Shown here piece after piece: positions 49,269 through 58,819 of a stretch of DNA of 64,000 bases (position 1 is its first letter; each line of letters starts with the position of its first letter). Under the pieces are notes generated by a model. It searched no databases. It saw only the letters and a list, made by a program, of their open reading frames with translations, and was not told the DNA's origin. This DNA comes from Evansella cellulosilytica DSM 2522 (GTDB lineage Bacteria > Bacillota > Bacilli > Bacillales > Salisediminibacteriaceae), in assembly GCF_000177235.2 (NCBI RefSeq), contig NC_014829.1:3410001-3474000 (forward strand). The letters are read 5' to 3'. The translations under genes and the position numbers were made by a program.

Positions 49269-49769
49269 TTATTGTGCTGTTTTAGCTGCATCTAGAGCAG
49301 CTTCATAGTTAGGATGATCCGTTACTTCAGGTACATATTCAACATGTACAACCTTATTAGAAGAATCAACTACAAAAATAGATCTAGCTAATAGTCGTAA
49401 CTCTTCTATTACAACACCATAATTTGTTCCGAAAGACAAATCTCTATGATCTGACAATGTATGTACATTTTCAATCCCTTCTGCAGCACACCAACGCTTT
49501 TGAGCAAAAGGTAAATCAACACTAATAGTTAATACTTCCACCCCACCAAGCTTACTCGCTTCTTCATTAAAACGTTTCGTTTGCTGTTCACAAACACCAG
49601 TATCAATAGAAGGTACTACACTAATTAATTTCACTTTGTCAGCATAAGTGTCTAAAGATACCTCAGATAAATCATTTGCTAACACTTTAAAATTAGGAGC
49701 TTTTTCACCGACTTTCACTTCTGTGCCATTTAAAGTAACAGCATTTCCTTTAAAAGTTACATTTGCCAT
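49269..49769 (-). CDS. tpx: Thiol peroxidase
   Basis: Atypical 2-Cys peroxiredoxin, 166 aa, reducing peroxides with thioredoxin. Peroxidatic Cys is in [15 protein letters not shown], resolving Cys in [10 protein letters not shown], and the C-terminal region has [14 protein letters not shown]. The start is ATG at 49769 by family alignment (MANVTFKG), with AAGGAGGAG upstream; a TTG two codons upstream is possible. Its terminator follows at 49216-49255. Confidence 0.96.
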   Translation of the reverse strand: MANVTFKGNAVTLNGTEVKVGEKAPNFKVLANDLSEVSLDTYADKVKLISVVPSIDTGVCEQQTKRFNEEASKLGGVEVLTISVDLPFAQKRWCAAEGIENVHTLSDHRDLSFGTNYGVVIEELRLLARSIFVVDSSNKVVHVEYVPEVTDHPNYEAALDAAKTAQ

Positions 49770-49888
49770 GCTCAATTCTCCTCCTTATACGCTCTATTTG
49801 TTTTCATACATAAAATAACATATAAACCATCGTGATGATAGTGATATGCATTAATATAGTAGTAATGATCTAACTTTACACCTGAAAA

Positions 49889-49931
49889 GAGGATGCTCCA
49901 TATAGGATCACATCCTGTAGGAACATCCTCA
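49889..49931 (-). terminator. Terminator of ytfIJ
   Basis: GAGGATGTTCCTACAGGA and TCCTATATGGAGCATCCTC pair on the minus strand and are followed by TTTTCAGG, downstream of the ytfJ stop. Confidence 0.82.
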
Positions 49932-49941
49932 AGCCACATTA

Positions 49942-50406
49942 TTAGTCATTATCCACATTTATATTGATATCTTGTGCATCTTGTCCTGTTGATCCTTGTG
50001 ACTGACCACTACTCTGATTAGATTGAATCATTTGTTGAATTTTATCAACAACTTGAGGTGCAAAATCGAGTAGTTTTTCATATAAATGTGTATTTTGGTC
50101 TAAGTGAACCATATTTACTCCCTGTCCATTTACTACTAAGAAGGCAATTGGAGTAATGGAAACACCACCACCACTACCACCACCAAATGGATGCTTTTTC
50201 TCAGTTTCAGTAGGAGTTTTAGGGGAACCTTCTAAAACAAACTCACTACCTCCAGCTGCAAAACCAAAGCCAACCTTTGATATTGGTAAAATAACACTTC
50301 CGTCTGGAGTTTCCACAGGATCTCCAACAATTGTGTTGACGTCAACCATCTCTTTTAAGTTTTCCATTGCCGTTTTCATTAGTCCTTGAATTGGATGATC
50401 AGACAT
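49942..50406 (-). CDS. ytfJ: GerW family sporulation protein YtfJ
   Basis: A 154-aa small protein of the GerW/YtfJ family, needed for germination in B. subtilis and made in the forespore. Features include MSDHPIQGLMKTAMENLKEM, VILPISKVGFGFAAGGSEFV and GGGSGGGVSITPIAFLVV, with a Gln/Ser-rich tail ending DININVDND. The ATG at 50406 follows GGGAGGG, and the start overlaps the ytfI stop by 8 bp, so the two are coupled. Confidence 0.93.
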   Translation of the reverse strand: MSDHPIQGLMKTAMENLKEMVDVNTIVGDPVETPDGSVILPISKVGFGFAAGGSEFVLEGSPKTPTETEKKHPFGGGSGGGVSITPIAFLVVNGQGVNMVHLDQNTHLYEKLLDFAPQVVDKIQQMIQSNQSSGQSQGSTGQDAQDININVDND

Positions 50407-51079
50407 TTATATCCCTCCCTGATGTTTGTTCTGTGCTTTTCTTGAACAATGTTCTACCTTTTTTCCAGTGTCGTAGAACCTTCAATCCTGCAAGGATAGC
50501 ATGTCCTATTCTAAAAGAAACAATGCATGAAAAAGAGGTTTTTAATACCATTTGTTGAAATTGTGGTTGAATTAATATGTTTGGTCTCACTTTTAGCTTC
50601 ATGTAATTACTCACAATTCCTATGACATTCCCTTTAATTCCCCATAATATTCCAGAGGAAGATCCTGTTAACGCGGCGTCCCCTGTACCGATATGTGTTT
50701 CCCAATTTAATTTTTCTAAAGACATTTTTTTCAAAAATTTTCTTACAATCGTATGAAAGCCAACGACGTGCTTTAGTAAACGCTCAAAATGAATGATATC
50801 ATCAATAAATTCATTCACCGTAAATTTCTTTTTTTTCTTTTTCTCTCCTAAAGCACTTTTTGATTTTTCTTCAAAAACTAACGAAGCACTCTCATCATCA
50901 ATTGCTAATAACGGAAAATTCATTTCATACTTTATAAGTCCAAAAAATGTTTTTAGCTGGAGGGTTAGTTCATCATCCTTACCATTATGTATGTAGTTCA
51001 TCGTCACTCTCATTTTTAAAAACGGAATTAATAATAATAGAAAAAACAGTATCCCAATAATCCATAAAAATATATTCAT
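50399..51079 (-). CDS. ytfI: DUF2953 family sporulation-associated protein YtfI
   Basis: A 226-aa protein with an N-terminal transmembrane anchor (MNIFLWIIGILFFLLLLIPF) and a soluble basic region with a KKKKKKF tract, then conserved NWETHIGTGDAALTGSSSG. It matches DUF2953 (YtfI), always upstream of ytfJ in Bacillus. Function unknown, expected in the forespore. Confidence 0.9.
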   Translation of the reverse strand: MNIFLWIIGILFFLLLLIPFLKMRVTMNYIHNGKDDELTLQLKTFFGLIKYEMNFPLLAIDDESASLVFEEKSKSALGEKKKKKKFTVNEFIDDIIHFERLLKHVVGFHTIVRKFLKKMSLEKLNWETHIGTGDAALTGSSSGILWGIKGNVIGIVSNYMKLKVRPNILIQPQFQQMVLKTSFSCIVSFRIGHAILAGLKVLRHWKKGRTLFKKSTEQTSGRDINV

Positions 51080-51277
51080 ATATCGACCCTCCTATCACTT
51101 CCAAGTATCACCTACATTTGCAAAAATAAACGTAATTGTGATTAATTCCTTTTAGTTTGTTTGAAGCTATTGTAATAATTAAAGAAGGAATTCTTTGAAA
51201 AAAATAGAATTGTTTTTATGAAATAGTTTAAATTAGAATTAGTATGTTTTTTACCAAAATAGGAAGGAAGATGCAGC

Positions 51278-52075
51278 ATGTCTGACCGTAACAATGTATT
51301 TTTATATTACACTCCTACAGATGAAGTAGAAGTTAAATTAGAAAAACTTAAGGAGCTTGGTAGAGAGCATGGCTTAACATTAGTGGATGATGCTAGTAAG
51401 GCCAATATAATCGCTAGTATTGGTGGTGATGGTGCTTTTCTACAAGCAATTAGAAAAACTGGCTTTAGGGAAGATTGTCTATATGTTGGTATTAATGATG
51501 GACGTTTAGGCTTTTATACAGATTTTAACCTTGATGATTTAGATGGCATAAAGGCTGGACTTCAAAGTGACATGGTTGAAGTACTTCGGTATCCAATACT
51601 CGATGTTACCGTAGATGGAAACGAAAATTTTCATTGTATTAATGAGTGTTCTATAAGATCTAATATTATTAAAACTTTCGCAATCGATGTGTATATTGAC
51701 AATATATATTTTGAAACATTCCGGGGCGATGGTATGGTCGTGTCAACACCAACAGGCAGTACAGCATATAATAAGTCTTTAAGAGGCGCAATTGTCGATC
51801 CTAGATTAGCAAGCATGCAGCTTACAGAAATCGCTTCATTAAACAATAATGAATATCGTACATTAGGGTCACCTCTACTCTTAAATAAAGACAGAGAACT
51901 AGTATTAAAGATTGTACAAGACGGGAATGATCATCCAATTATAGGAGCAGATAATGAAGCTTTAAGTATTCGTCATTCTCACGAGGTAAAAATTAAAGTG
52001 TCCGATAAAATGATTAAAACAATAAAATTAAAGGACAACTCCTTTGTTCACAAAGTAAAACGTAGCTTTTTGTAA
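51278..52075 (+). CDS. ppnKB: NAD kinase (YtdI/PpnKB type)
   Basis: Phosphorylates NAD to NADP. The 265 aa include the hallmark GGDGAFLQA at about 50-58, GINDGRLGFYTDF, NECSIRSN and the second conserved stretch GDGMVVSTPTGSTAYNKSLRGA. The length and the position next to ytcJ/ytfI agree with the second B. subtilis NAD kinase. The ATG at 51278 follows AGGAAGGAAG. Its terminator lies about 20 bp downstream. Confidence 0.94.
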   Translation: MSDRNNVFLYYTPTDEVEVKLEKLKELGREHGLTLVDDASKANIIASIGGDGAFLQAIRKTGFREDCLYVGINDGRLGFYTDFNLDDLDGIKAGLQSDMVEVLRYPILDVTVDGNENFHCINECSIRSNIIKTFAIDVYIDNIYFETFRGDGMVVSTPTGSTAYNKSLRGAIVDPRLASMQLTEIASLNNNEYRTLGSPLLLNKDRELVLKIVQDGNDHPIIGADNEALSIRHSHEVKIKVSDKMIKTIKLKDNSFVHKVKRSFL

Positions 52076-52095
52076 GATAAATAAAACATAATAGA

Positions 52096-52128
52096 AAAAG
52101 AGACTACCCTATTAGGGTGTCTTTTTTT
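52096..52128 (+). terminator. Terminator of NAD kinase gene
   Basis: AAAGAGACTACCCT and AGGGTGTCTTT pair, with seven T residues following on the plus strand. Confidence 0.9.
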
Positions 52129-52157
52129 GTTTTTTACTTTGTTTCCGTAGGAAAGTC

Positions 52158-52405
52158 GAGGTTTGCAATATACATAAATAAGTGGTTTTCTTTTCAACTT
52201 AAGGATGTTGTCGTGCCATTTTACTTACAAACGGCTTTTTCTTGACTTAAGGAGAGTTGATTCGTTCCTATCTTACCTTCAATGCTTTTTTTATTTGCTC
52301 AAGGTAAGATGGCAGTCTCCCATCTTACCTTCACACATTTTTTTCTCGCGAAAGGCCAGTTAGCGCCATCCAGCCGTCTTACCCTCAGCTAAAATATAGC
52401 TAACC
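52158..52405. repeat. Degenerate tandem array, period 48-52 bp
   Basis: About five units end with AAGG at 52204, 52252, 52304, 52355 (and a partial last one). They share (C/T)ATCTTACCTTCA-like cores, then a T-rich run, then AACTTAAGG or CTCAAGG. The unit lengths are 48, 52 and 51 bp. A perfect 12-bp inverted repeat (AAGGTAAGATGG, CCATCTTACCTT) spans 52301-52331. The array fills the gap between the NAD kinase terminator and the amidohydrolase gene. It has no long reading frame. Confidence 0.7.
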
Positions 52406-52414
52406 GCCCACATC

Positions 52415-54001
52415 CTATTTTTCATACATTATCGTATTATCAACTACTGTTTTATCTACCTCTACCTGCAACCATTCATCCGGTTCAAGGTCAAAGAGAT
52501 CTTTATTTAAAATCGTAAAATCTGCTAGGAACCCTTTCTTAATTAATCCTCGTTCATCCTCTTTACTTATTGCTTCTGCACTTCCTACGGTAAAGAGACG
52601 TAGCGCTTCAAACAGACTTAGTTTTTCAGCTCGTCCATAGCCATCATGGTTTTCATCTGGCTTCCTTCTAGTTACAGCTGCATGAATACCTAGCAATGGA
52701 TCAACTGGCTCTATCGGGGCATCTGATCCTCCTGCACATTTTAGACCTGAGCTTAGTAGACGCTTCCAAGCGAATGAATACGGTAACCTGCTTTCCCCCA
52801 ATCTATCTTCTACCCAAGGAAAATCAGAGGCGACGAATCTCGGCTGAATATCTAAAACAACGTCCAATTTTGTTAACCGTTGAATTAAGTCTTCACGCGT
52901 AACTTGCAAGTGAATAAGTCGATCTCTTTTGCCCTTTTCTACTGGATATTTTTCAATTGCATCTAGCGCGTATTCCAGAGCTAAGTCACCTATTACATGA
53001 ATCGCGACAGGCATATTGAGATGTCTAGCATTCTTGACGATTTCTGCTAACATTTCAGGTGTATAAATAGCGACGCCGTTTGTTGATGGATCATCACTGT
53101 ATGGTTCACTTAACAGTGCAGTTCTACCACCAAGCGCACCATCTGCAAATACTTTTACAGAACCTAGCTCGATAAATGGAAGAGATTTACCTTTAGCGTA
53201 ATCTAATATCTCTGAAGCAACCTCATGGTGAATGAGTAAATTGGCTCGGAACTTTTTATTTTTTCCATCAATAATTTGTTCAAAAGTTTGTAGTGTCTTA
53301 ATTGGATCACCGTAATAATTTAAATCCTCTGTATGACCACCTACAAAACCTTTTGCGTACAAATCATCTAATGACGTCTGAAGGGCTTTTTTAACGTAAG
53401 CGAAATCTTGCTTCGGTAACATTTCTTTTAAGTATTCTTGTGCTTGGTCTAATAAGTAACCAGTAGGATTTCCAAGGCTGTCTTTTACTACTACTCCCCC
53501 TGGAGGATCGGGAGTTGAAGCGGTTATGTTTGCAATGTTTAACCCTAATGTATTCGTGACAACAGCATGTCTACAAACTCTCGTTAATATAACCGGGTGT
53601 TTTGTTGTAACCTCATCTAAAATAAATCTATCTGGTATTTTCTGATCATCATATAAGTTTTCGTTAAATCCTTCACCATAAACCCAACTATTTTCCGGTA
53701 AATGATTAACAGCCTTTTTTAATGTTTTTTTCAACTCTTCGATGCTTGTAATACTCGATAAGTCCAATCGAATAATCTTCTCTCCGTGACCAATCATATG
53801 TAAATGACTATCTACAAAGCCAGGGTACATGACACTATTATTTAAATCATTGTATTTTGTAATTCTACCTTTGTATTTTTCTATAAGCTCCTCTTTTTGC
53901 CCAACATCAATAATTCGCCCATCCTCCACAAAAATTGCTTCTTGGACGTCATTTTCACTTATTAATGTTCTAATTTTTCCACCGAACCATAAAGTACCCA
54001 A
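52415..54001 (-). CDS. ytcJ: Amidohydrolase, YtcJ-like
   Basis: A 528-aa metal-dependent hydrolase of the N-substituted formamide deformylase/exoenzyme-regulatory type. The beta-sandwich N-terminus has FVEDGRIIDVG; metal ligands occur in MYPGFVDSHLHMIGHG (HxH), ILTRVCRHAVVTN, and near the C-terminus AGGSDAPIEPVDPLLGI. The start is TTG at 54001 with AAAGGAGG 7 nt upstream. B. subtilis has ytcJ at the same place beside sspA. The substrate is not known. Confidence 0.9.
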   Translation of the reverse strand: MGTLWFGGKIRTLISENDVQEAIFVEDGRIIDVGQKEELIEKYKGRITKYNDLNNSVMYPGFVDSHLHMIGHGEKIIRLDLSSITSIEELKKTLKKAVNHLPENSWVYGEGFNENLYDDQKIPDRFILDEVTTKHPVILTRVCRHAVVTNTLGLNIANITASTPDPPGGVVVKDSLGNPTGYLLDQAQEYLKEMLPKQDFAYVKKALQTSLDDLYAKGFVGGHTEDLNYYGDPIKTLQTFEQIIDGKNKKFRANLLIHHEVASEILDYAKGKSLPFIELGSVKVFADGALGGRTALLSEPYSDDPSTNGVAIYTPEMLAEIVKNARHLNMPVAIHVIGDLALEYALDAIEKYPVEKGKRDRLIHLQVTREDLIQRLTKLDVVLDIQPRFVASDFPWVEDRLGESRLPYSFAWKRLLSSGLKCAGGSDAPIEPVDPLLGIHAAVTRRKPDENHDGYGRAEKLSLFEALRLFTVGSAEAISKEDERGLIKKGFLADFTILNKDLFDLEPDEWLQVEVDKTVVDNTIMYEK

Positions 54002-54063
54002 AAACACTCCTCCTTTAATTAACACTGCCAAGATTATCATACAAATATTAGTTTAAAAAATCA

Positions 54064-54094
54064 AAAGGAGTACCTCGAAGTGAGGTACCCCTTT
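54064..54094 (-). terminator. Terminator of sspA
   Basis: AAAGGGGTACCTCA and TGAGGTACTCCTTT-like arms pair on the minus strand and are followed by TTTTGATTTTTT. Confidence 0.88.
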
Positions 54095-54112
54095 CATCCA
54101 AATATTTAATTA

Positions 54113-54316
54113 TTATTGTTGTGTTCCACCGATTTGTTGCTCAGCCATTGATACTAAACGCTTCGTGATTTCTCCACCTACAGATCCGTTAGCGCGAGAA
54201 GTCGCATCAGCGCCTAGCTGAACACCAAATTCTTGTGCGATCTCATATTTCATTTGATCCAACGCTTGTTGGACACCAGGGACTAATAATTGGTTAGAAC
54301 TATTGTTGTTCGCCAT
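54113..54316 (-). CDS. sspA: Small acid-soluble spore protein, alpha/beta type
   Basis: A 67-aa DNA-binding protein that coats spore DNA and protects it. It has the two conserved blocks [20 protein letters not shown] (germination protease site near EFG) and [18 protein letters not shown]. The start is ATG at 54316 with GGAGGTG upstream; an in-frame extension to 54367 is excluded. It is expressed late in the forespore; a possible SigG promoter is listed separately. Confidence 0.97.
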   Translation of the reverse strand: MANNNSSNQLLVPGVQQALDQMKYEIAQEFGVQLGADATSRANGSVGGEITKRLVSMAEQQIGGTQQ

Positions 54317-54361
54317 GTTTTTCACCTCCCTTGTACACATATATTGTGTACTTGAAGGCGA

Positions 54362-54390
54362 AAACATGTAAAAAAATTTTTGCTTATTTC
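54362..54390 (-). promoter_or_regulatory. Possible SigG promoter of sspA
   Basis: GAAATA and CATGTTT are about 16-17 nt apart on the minus strand, at a suitable distance upstream of sspA. The fit to the SigG consensus is loose. Confidence 0.3.
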
Positions 54391-54405
54391 TACCAATTTT
54401 AATAC

Positions 54406-55614
54406 TTAGAAAAGGTCTTTAAACTCTTCATCTATATTTGTTTTTTCTGAAATTTTTACAGTTTCCATACGCTCTATTGCATCTTGAACGTAAAAATCAA
54501 CATCCATTTCTTGTTCAAATTTAATTGTTTTCTCCTTATTCGGCTTTGTTTTGGATTGAGGCGGTAAAAAGATTGTACAGCAATCCTCAAATGGTAGTAT
54601 TGATAATTCGTATGTTCCTATTTTTTTTGCTATTTCAATCACTTCTAATTTATCCATTGTTACTAAAGGGCGCAGTACTGGTAAATTGGTAACATCATTT
54701 ATCGTATGCATACTATCTAATGTTTGACTCGCAACTTGTCCGAGGCTTTCCCCATTCACTATTGCTAAAGCATGCTTCTTTTTAGCAACTCCCTCTGCTA
54801 TTCGTAGCATAAATCGGCGCATCACTGTCATTTCATAGCTGTCAGGTATTTGTTGGTGAATCGCTTTTTGAGCTTCAGTAAAAGGGATAATATGGAGCTT
54901 TATGTGACCTCCAAAACGAGTCAAAACTCTCGTTAAATCCTCTACCTTTTGTCTTGCACGGTCATTTGTAAATGGTGGGCTATGGAAATGAATTGCTTCA
55001 AGCTCTACGCCTCTTTTTAACGCTAAATACCCTGCAACCGGGCTATCTATTCCACCTGATAACATGAGAAGCACTTTTCCAGCTGTATGAATAGGTAGTC
55101 CACCTGCTCCAAGATATGATTTACATGTAATGTACGTTGCTTCTTCACGAATTTCTACTTTCACCTCTACATCAGGATGATGAACATCGACAGTTAAATG
55201 ATCTGTGTTTCTCAAAATGTGTGAACCTATATCGTAATTTAACTGTTGAGAGCGATGTGGGTAATTCTTGTTAATTCTTTTAACAGACACTTTAAAAGTA
55301 CCTTTTTCATTTGGAAGTGCATCCTTTACTGCCCATAGCGCTGCATCGTTGATCTTATCTTGATCTAATTCAATCTTTAATGCTGGACTAAAGGAATGGA
55401 TGCCAAACACATCTTTAAGCCGATCCGTAACAAGTGCTTCTTCTTCTCCATTTAATTCTACAAACATACGACCGAACGTTCTTTTCACCTTTGCTTCGGA
55501 AAATTGAATTAAAGCCCTTTGTACATTATGCATTAATTTCCGCTCAAACTCTTTTCTATTTTTCCCTTTGAGTGCTAACTCGGCGTACCTAATTAAAATA
55601 TGATTATATTCCAT
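54406..55614 (-). CDS. thiI: tRNA 4-thiouridine synthetase ThiI
   Basis: Thiouridylates tRNA and supplies sulfur to thiamine synthesis. The 402 aa comprise a ferredoxin-like/THUMP N-terminal part and the PP-loop [20 protein letters not shown]. Conserved [13 protein letters not shown] and the C-terminal FEDCCTIF follow. There is no rhodanese domain, as usual in Bacillus. It overlaps iscS by 1 bp, so the cysteine desulfurase feeds it directly. Confidence 0.96.
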   Translation of the reverse strand: MEYNHILIRYAELALKGKNRKEFERKLMHNVQRALIQFSEAKVKRTFGRMFVELNGEEEALVTDRLKDVFGIHSFSPALKIELDQDKINDAALWAVKDALPNEKGTFKVSVKRINKNYPHRSQQLNYDIGSHILRNTDHLTVDVHHPDVEVKVEIREEATYITCKSYLGAGGLPIHTAGKVLLMLSGGIDSPVAGYLALKRGVELEAIHFHSPPFTNDRARQKVEDLTRVLTRFGGHIKLHIIPFTEAQKAIHQQIPDSYEMTVMRRFMLRIAEGVAKKKHALAIVNGESLGQVASQTLDSMHTINDVTNLPVLRPLVTMDKLEVIEIAKKIGTYELSILPFEDCCTIFLPPQSKTKPNKEKTIKFEQEMDVDFYVQDAIERMETVKISEKTNIDEEFKDLF

Positions 55615-56753
55615 TATTTTTCTACCACCTTTTTCAATAACTCCACAACAGTTTTAAACTGACGTAAAAATTCGTTTGCTTCTTCTTTTGTATTATCATA
55701 AGAAAGCGATAACCTAATTGCACTAGATGCTCTATCTTCATCATACCCCATTGCTAACAAAACCTTACTTGGCTCCGATAGTTTAGAGGAACAAGCAGAT
55801 TTAGTAGAAACATAAATATTTTTTTCTGCTAATGCTTGAACTAAGACTTCAGGTTTCACACCTGGAATTGATATATTTAGTAAGTGTGGGGCGCGTTCCT
55901 TAGGAGAATTAATAACAACCCCATTTATTTGTGCGCACTGTTTTTCTAGATACCCGTTTATTTGCCGCATATCGTCTAACTTATTTTTATTATCAAGAGA
56001 AAGTCTTAGTGCCTTTACCATAGCGACTGCTCCTGGTACATTTTCTGTTCCTGCTCTTATTTTCCGCTCTTGGCTTCCTCCATTTAAAAGTGGGTGTAGG
56101 CGAATACCTTCCCTTATAAATAGCGCACCATTTCCTTTTATTCCATGAAATTTATGAGCCGATATCGTACATAAGTCGATATAAGATTTATGAAAATTTA
56201 GAGGTACTTTTCCAATCCCTTGTACATGATCAACGTGGAATAAAACTTTCGGATATTCTTTTAACATCTTACCAATTGATTGTATCGGATTTATAGTACC
56301 TACTTCGTTATTAACATGAATAATGGAGACTAGTACAGTGTCTTCATTTATTGCTTCTTTCACCTGTTTTTCTGTTATTATTCCATCATTATTAGGCTCT
56401 AGGTAAGTAACCGAAAAACCCTCTTGTTCTAATTGGCGAAAAACTTCCAATACGGAAGCATGTTCCACGCTTGTAGTAATTAAATGATTCCCTCTACTTT
56501 GTAAACGATAAACAGCACCTTTGATCGCAAGGTTATTCCCTTCTGTACCACCAGAAGTAAAAATGATTTCCTGTGGTTTGATCTGCATTAAGTTTGCCAT
56601 CATGTCACGCGCTTGATTAAGAAGCCTTTCTGATGCCTTACCTAAAGGATGTAAGGATGAGGGATTACCAAAAAACTCTGTTGATACTTTTGTATATGTT
56701 TCTATAACCTCAATATAAGGTTTAGTAGTAGCACTATTATCAAAATAAATCAT
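55614..56753 (-). CDS. nifZ: Cysteine desulfurase (NifZ/IscS type)
   Basis: PLP enzyme that removes sulfur from cysteine for ThiI. Of its 379 aa, the PLP-binding region has TSGGTEGNNLAIKGA and the active lysine in SAHKFHGIKGNGA. The catalytic Cys lies in STKSACSSKLSEPS near residue 325. Closely coupled to thiI, which marks it as the 4-thiouridine-dedicated desulfurase. The start ATG at 56753 faces divergently from brnQ. Confidence 0.95.
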   Translation of the reverse strand: MIYFDNSATTKPYIEVIETYTKVSTEFFGNPSSLHPLGKASERLLNQARDMMANLMQIKPQEIIFTSGGTEGNNLAIKGAVYRLQSRGNHLITTSVEHASVLEVFRQLEQEGFSVTYLEPNNDGIITEKQVKEAINEDTVLVSIIHVNNEVGTINPIQSIGKMLKEYPKVLFHVDHVQGIGKVPLNFHKSYIDLCTISAHKFHGIKGNGALFIREGIRLHPLLNGGSQERKIRAGTENVPGAVAMVKALRLSLDNKNKLDDMRQINGYLEKQCAQINGVVINSPKERAPHLLNISIPGVKPEVLVQALAEKNIYVSTKSACSSKLSEPSKVLLAMGYDEDRASSAIRLSLSYDNTKEEANEFLRQFKTVVELLKKVVEK

Positions 56754-56940
56754 GAGATGCCCCTTCTTTCATTCAATAAATACTGCAACAACTTATATTA
56801 TCATAAAGAACTATCATATTCACGTAAATTTCACTGTTATTCAATGCCTTCTTATGTTACATTTTTTTAGTCGCTATTTTATTCTACATATTTTACTTGT
56901 ATAAAAACATAATACTAATTGTAAGAGAAAGGAGGCAAAC

Positions 56941-58242
56941 ATGCGTAGCAACAGTTATTCAATCAAAGACACAATCATTATCGGCCTCATGTTGTTTGCT
57001 TTATTTTTAGGTGCAGGTAATTTAATATTCCCACCTGCATTAGGACAAGCAGCCGGAACAAACGTATCGTTTGCTATTATAGGATTTTTAATTACGGGAG
57101 TTGGCTTACCTATTTTAGCTATACTTGCCATCGCAAAGTCCGGAGGTGACTTGCAAAAAGTATCTAGCAATGTAGGAACGCTTTTTTCTATCTTTTTTCC
57201 TTTAGCTGTTTATTTAGCTATTGGTCCATTGTTTGGAATTCCAAGAACCGGCTCGGTCGCTTATGAGATAGGACTATTACCATATTTAGAAAGTACTAGT
57301 ACATTTACATTATTTATTTTTACATTCGCTTTCTTTGGAGTCAGTTTTTGGCTAAGTCTAAATCCATCTAAACTCGTGAATCGGATTGGTAAACTTTTAA
57401 CCCCGATTATTATTGGAATACTCTTGTTGTTAACGGTCGTTGGCATAATAAAACCAATGGGTTCACTGAATTTACCTTCTCCAGAATATGTACAGTACTC
57501 TTTTTTCAAAGGCTTCCAAGAAGGATATTTTACGATGGATGCAATAGCTTCGCTCGTTTTTGGTATTGTAGTAATAACAAGAATGAGGGAACGTGGAATA
57601 CATACACTTGAAGATACAAAGAAAAAGGCGATACAAGTTGGGTTAATTGCCGGTTTAGGCTTGATATTCGTTTATTTATCTTTAGCATATCTCGGTGCAA
57701 CGAGCATTGATAGTATTGGCTACCTAGATAACGGGGGTGCAATATTAGCTAATATATCAAATCATTTACTTGGATTTGCTGGGCTTATTCTTTTGTCGAT
57801 AGTAATTACTATTGCATGTTTAACAACTTCTGTTGGTTTAATATCCGCTTTTGGTGAATTCATTCAACGCACTATACCTGCAATTCCTTATCCTGTTACT
57901 ACAGGAACAATTGCACTCTTTAGCTTCGCAATGGCTAATATGGGGTTAAATCAGCTAATTCAGTTTTCATTACCTATGTTAATGATGCTATACCCAATTG
58001 CCATTGTGCTCATCATTTTAACATTATGCAAGGATCTTCTCCGTCTAAACAAAGGAAGCTTTCAAGGTGGGGTTATCGGGGCTGCGATAGTTAGTATACC
58101 TGATGGGTTAAGCCAAACTACAATATTTAGTGACGTCTTCTTACCGTTCATGCAATGGCTGCCTTTCGGACATCTAGGAATTGGTTGGATTATACCTGCG
58201 ATTTTCGGAACATTGTTAGGCAAAGTTTTTACAAAGAAATAA
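56941..58242 (+). CDS. brnQ: Branched-chain amino acid transporter (LIVCS family)
   Basis: A 433-aa membrane protein with about 12 transmembrane segments, Na+/H+-coupled uptake of Leu/Ile/Val. The family N-terminus FALFLGAGNLIFPPALGQAAG is clear, with later ITRMRERGI and DNGGAILANISNHLLG. The ATG at 56941 follows AAAGGAGG. It is an insertion relative to B. subtilis between ezrA and nifZ. Its end is marked by repeat A6. Confidence 0.93.
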   Translation: MRSNSYSIKDTIIIGLMLFALFLGAGNLIFPPALGQAAGTNVSFAIIGFLITGVGLPILAILAIAKSGGDLQKVSSNVGTLFSIFFPLAVYLAIGPLFGIPRTGSVAYEIGLLPYLESTSTFTLFIFTFAFFGVSFWLSLNPSKLVNRIGKLLTPIIIGILLLLTVVGIIKPMGSLNLPSPEYVQYSFFKGFQEGYFTMDAIASLVFGIVVITRMRERGIHTLEDTKKKAIQVGLIAGLGLIFVYLSLAYLGATSIDSIGYLDNGGAILANISNHLLGFAGLILLSIVITIACLTTSVGLISAFGEFIQRTIPAIPYPVTTGTIALFSFAMANMGLNQLIQFSLPMLMMLYPIAIVLIILTLCKDLLRLNKGSFQGGVIGAAIVSIPDGLSQTTIFSDVFLPFMQWLPFGHLGIGWIIPAIFGTLLGKVFTKK

Positions 58243-58279
58243 ATAACACATTATATCGACTCTCTTCTTCATCAAAAGA

Positions 58280-58430
58280 AGAGGTTGACTCAAAAGGAAG
58301 AATTTTCACCTTTTGAGTCAACCTCTAAGCATTGTGCGGAACCGTCGCAATCTCTTAAAGTCCACTATATGTCTTATAATGGGCGCGCGGCGAGTGGAGC
58401 CATTGCCGGTAATTTTAATACTTTTTAGCA
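58280..58430. repeat. Family A hairpin, copy 6, with family B-like tail
   Basis: AGAGGTTGACTCAAAAGG and CCTTTTGAGTCAACCTCT (58280-58326) are followed by a tail (58327-58430) containing CTCTTAAAGTCCACTA, CGCGCGGCGAGTGGAGCC, TTGCCGGTAATTTTAATACT. The tail resembles the B1/B3 tail (CTCTTAAAGTACTA, GCACGGCGA, CTGCCAAATTTATACT). It lies between convergent genes and probably terminates brnQ. Confidence 0.75.
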
Positions 58431-58445
58431 CAGCCTCTTTTTTAT

Positions 58446-58796
58446 TTATTCACTAAGTACTAATTCAAGTAATTTATCAATGGAGATGATCCCATCTGGT
58501 GCTAAACTATCTAAATCACCTTCCAATATCCCCTTTTCTTGAAAATGCCCATATACATTACTAATATTTTCATGCTCTATAGTACTGTTTGTATCCTCTT
58601 TTACAGCTTCTTCAATTGTACTTTTTGTATCTTTCTTTTCAACTTCCTCTACAGTTACAAACGTTTGCTCCACTAATTGATCAGCTTCCAGTGTCTTTAC
58701 TGATTCGGAATCAAAGAATATGAGTTGGAATGCATAAAACCATACAACTACACAAACAACACTCAAAGTAATCATCGCAATCCACTTCTTTTTCAA
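58446..58796 (-). CDS. Hypothetical membrane-anchored protein next to ezrA
   Basis: A 116-aa protein with one N-terminal helix (WIAMITLSVVCVVVWFYAFQ) and an extracytoplasmic acidic region rich in Glu/Thr/Lys. Two short near-repeats are visible (KDTKSTIEEAVK, KEDTNSTIEHEN). The start is TTG at 58796 with AAAGGAGG 8 nt upstream. It follows ezrA by 23 bp, so it may share its transcript. Not recognised in other species by me. Confidence 0.72.
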   Translation of the reverse strand: MKKKWIAMITLSVVCVVVWFYAFQLIFFDSESVKTLEADQLVEQTFVTVEEVEKKDTKSTIEEAVKEDTNSTIEHENISNVYGHFQEKGILEGDLDSLAPDGIISIDKLLELVLSE

Positions 58797-58819
58797 CGTA
58801 ATCCTCCTTTATCCAACTG

